The translations under genes were made by a program, and so were the position numbers. A DNA stretch of 64,000 nucleotides from Streptomyces sp. sk2.1 (GTDB lineage: Bacteria; Actinomycetota; Actinomycetes; Streptomycetales; Streptomycetaceae): the NCBI RefSeq assembly GCF_008120935.1, contig NZ_RDBO01000020.1, positions 1,271,275 through 1,335,274 of the forward strand, in the 5' to 3' direction. The notes under the pieces were generated by a model. The model was not told the origin of the DNA, searched no databases, and saw nothing but the letters and a program-made list of their open reading frames with translations. Shown piece after piece: positions 63,860 through 64,000 of this stretch. Position 1 is the first letter of the stretch, and each line of letters starts with the position of its first letter.

Positions 63860-64000
63860 TCAGGCCCGCTGGCACCCCGGGCACCAGAAGAGGTTGCGGG
63901 CGGCGAGATCGGCGGTGCGGATCTCGCCGCCGCAGATGTGGCAGGCCTGCCGGGCCCTGCGGTACACGTACACCTCGCCGCCGTGGTCGTCGACCCGCGG
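63860..64000 (-). CDS. Fpg/Nei family DNA glycosylase, C-terminal fragment
   Basis: Only the last 46 codons are in the window. They encode the zinc finger of Fpg/Nei glycosylases: CHICGGEIRTADLAAR then FWCPGCQRA and the stop. The pattern of two CxxC pairs is typical of endonuclease VIII-like enzymes that remove oxidised bases. The catalytic N-terminus lies beyond position 64000. Confidence 0.85.
   Translation of the reverse strand, partial: PRVDDHGGEVYVYRRARQACHICGGEIRTADLAARNLFWCPGCQRA

Overview
The window is high-G+C actinobacterial chromosome and reads as Streptomyces. Third codon positions are almost always G or C, GTG starts are common, genes often overlap (ATGA, GTGA, TGATG), and the gene order (nadD-rsfS, proBA, obg-rpmA-rplU, rne, rodA-mrdA-mreDCB, ndk-folC-valS, clpX-clpP-clpP, tig) matches what I remember of the central S. 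coelicolor core. I see no insertion sequence, prophage, CRISPR array or plasmid function.

Layout. 0.2-4.3 kb (minus): an apparent six-gene operon of two tiny membrane proteins, nadD, an LCP-fold/LytR_C membrane protein, rsfS and a histidine phosphatase that appears to start with CTG. 4.4-7.7 kb: an M48 membrane protease and two single-pass membrane proteins that share an N-terminal motif. 7.8-10.9 kb: proB, a conserved unknown gene and proA. 11.4-23.3 kb: a wall-glycopolymer locus with two family-2 glycosyltransferases, a split dTDP-rhamnose set (rfbA-rfbB-rfbD overlapping, rfbC apart), a methyltransferase, a TagF-like CDP-glycerol/ribitol phosphotransferase and an IspD-SDR fusion predicted to make CDP-ribitol. 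23.6-25.8 kb: obgE, rpmA and rplU. 26.3-27.3 kb: a secreted protein of unknown function. 27.4-34.8 kb: a very long RNase E/G with repeated basic arms, and the DUF2344/radical-SAM pair. 34.9-42.8 kb: a CYTH-CHAD protein and the lateral-wall set rodA, mrdA, mreD, mreC, mreB. 43-48.8 kb: ndk, a DUF4233 protein, folC, a relic of a receiver-like gene, and valS. 49-54.5 kb: a Pro/Gln-rich membrane protein, clpX, clpP2, clpP1 and tig. 54.7-64 kb: tRNA-Pro, tRNA-Gly, a small membrane protein, an acyltransferase, a small-alarmone-hydrolase-like HD protein, an ABC exporter, a SpoIIE-type phosphatase, an Eis-type acetyltransferase and the tail of a Nei/Fpg glycosylase.

How the genes fit together. Most are housekeeping: translation, protein quality control, NAD, proline and folate synthesis. 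The second theme is the envelope. The Mre/RodA/PBP2 machinery, the rhamnose/ribitol glycopolymer genes and the LCP-like protein lie within about 40 kb, which suggests a shared role in building the wall. Strong GC-rich hairpins without long T tracts mark most operon ends.

The most interesting observations are the CTG starts, the LCP-like protein that lacks the usual catalytic arginines, the IspD-SDR fusion beside a TagF homologue, the repeat arms of RNase E, the frameshifted receiver relic between folC and valS, a ClgR-type box upstream of clpP1, and two genes that look leaderless (valS and the acyltransferase). I did not find a clearly new multi-gene defence or mobile system.
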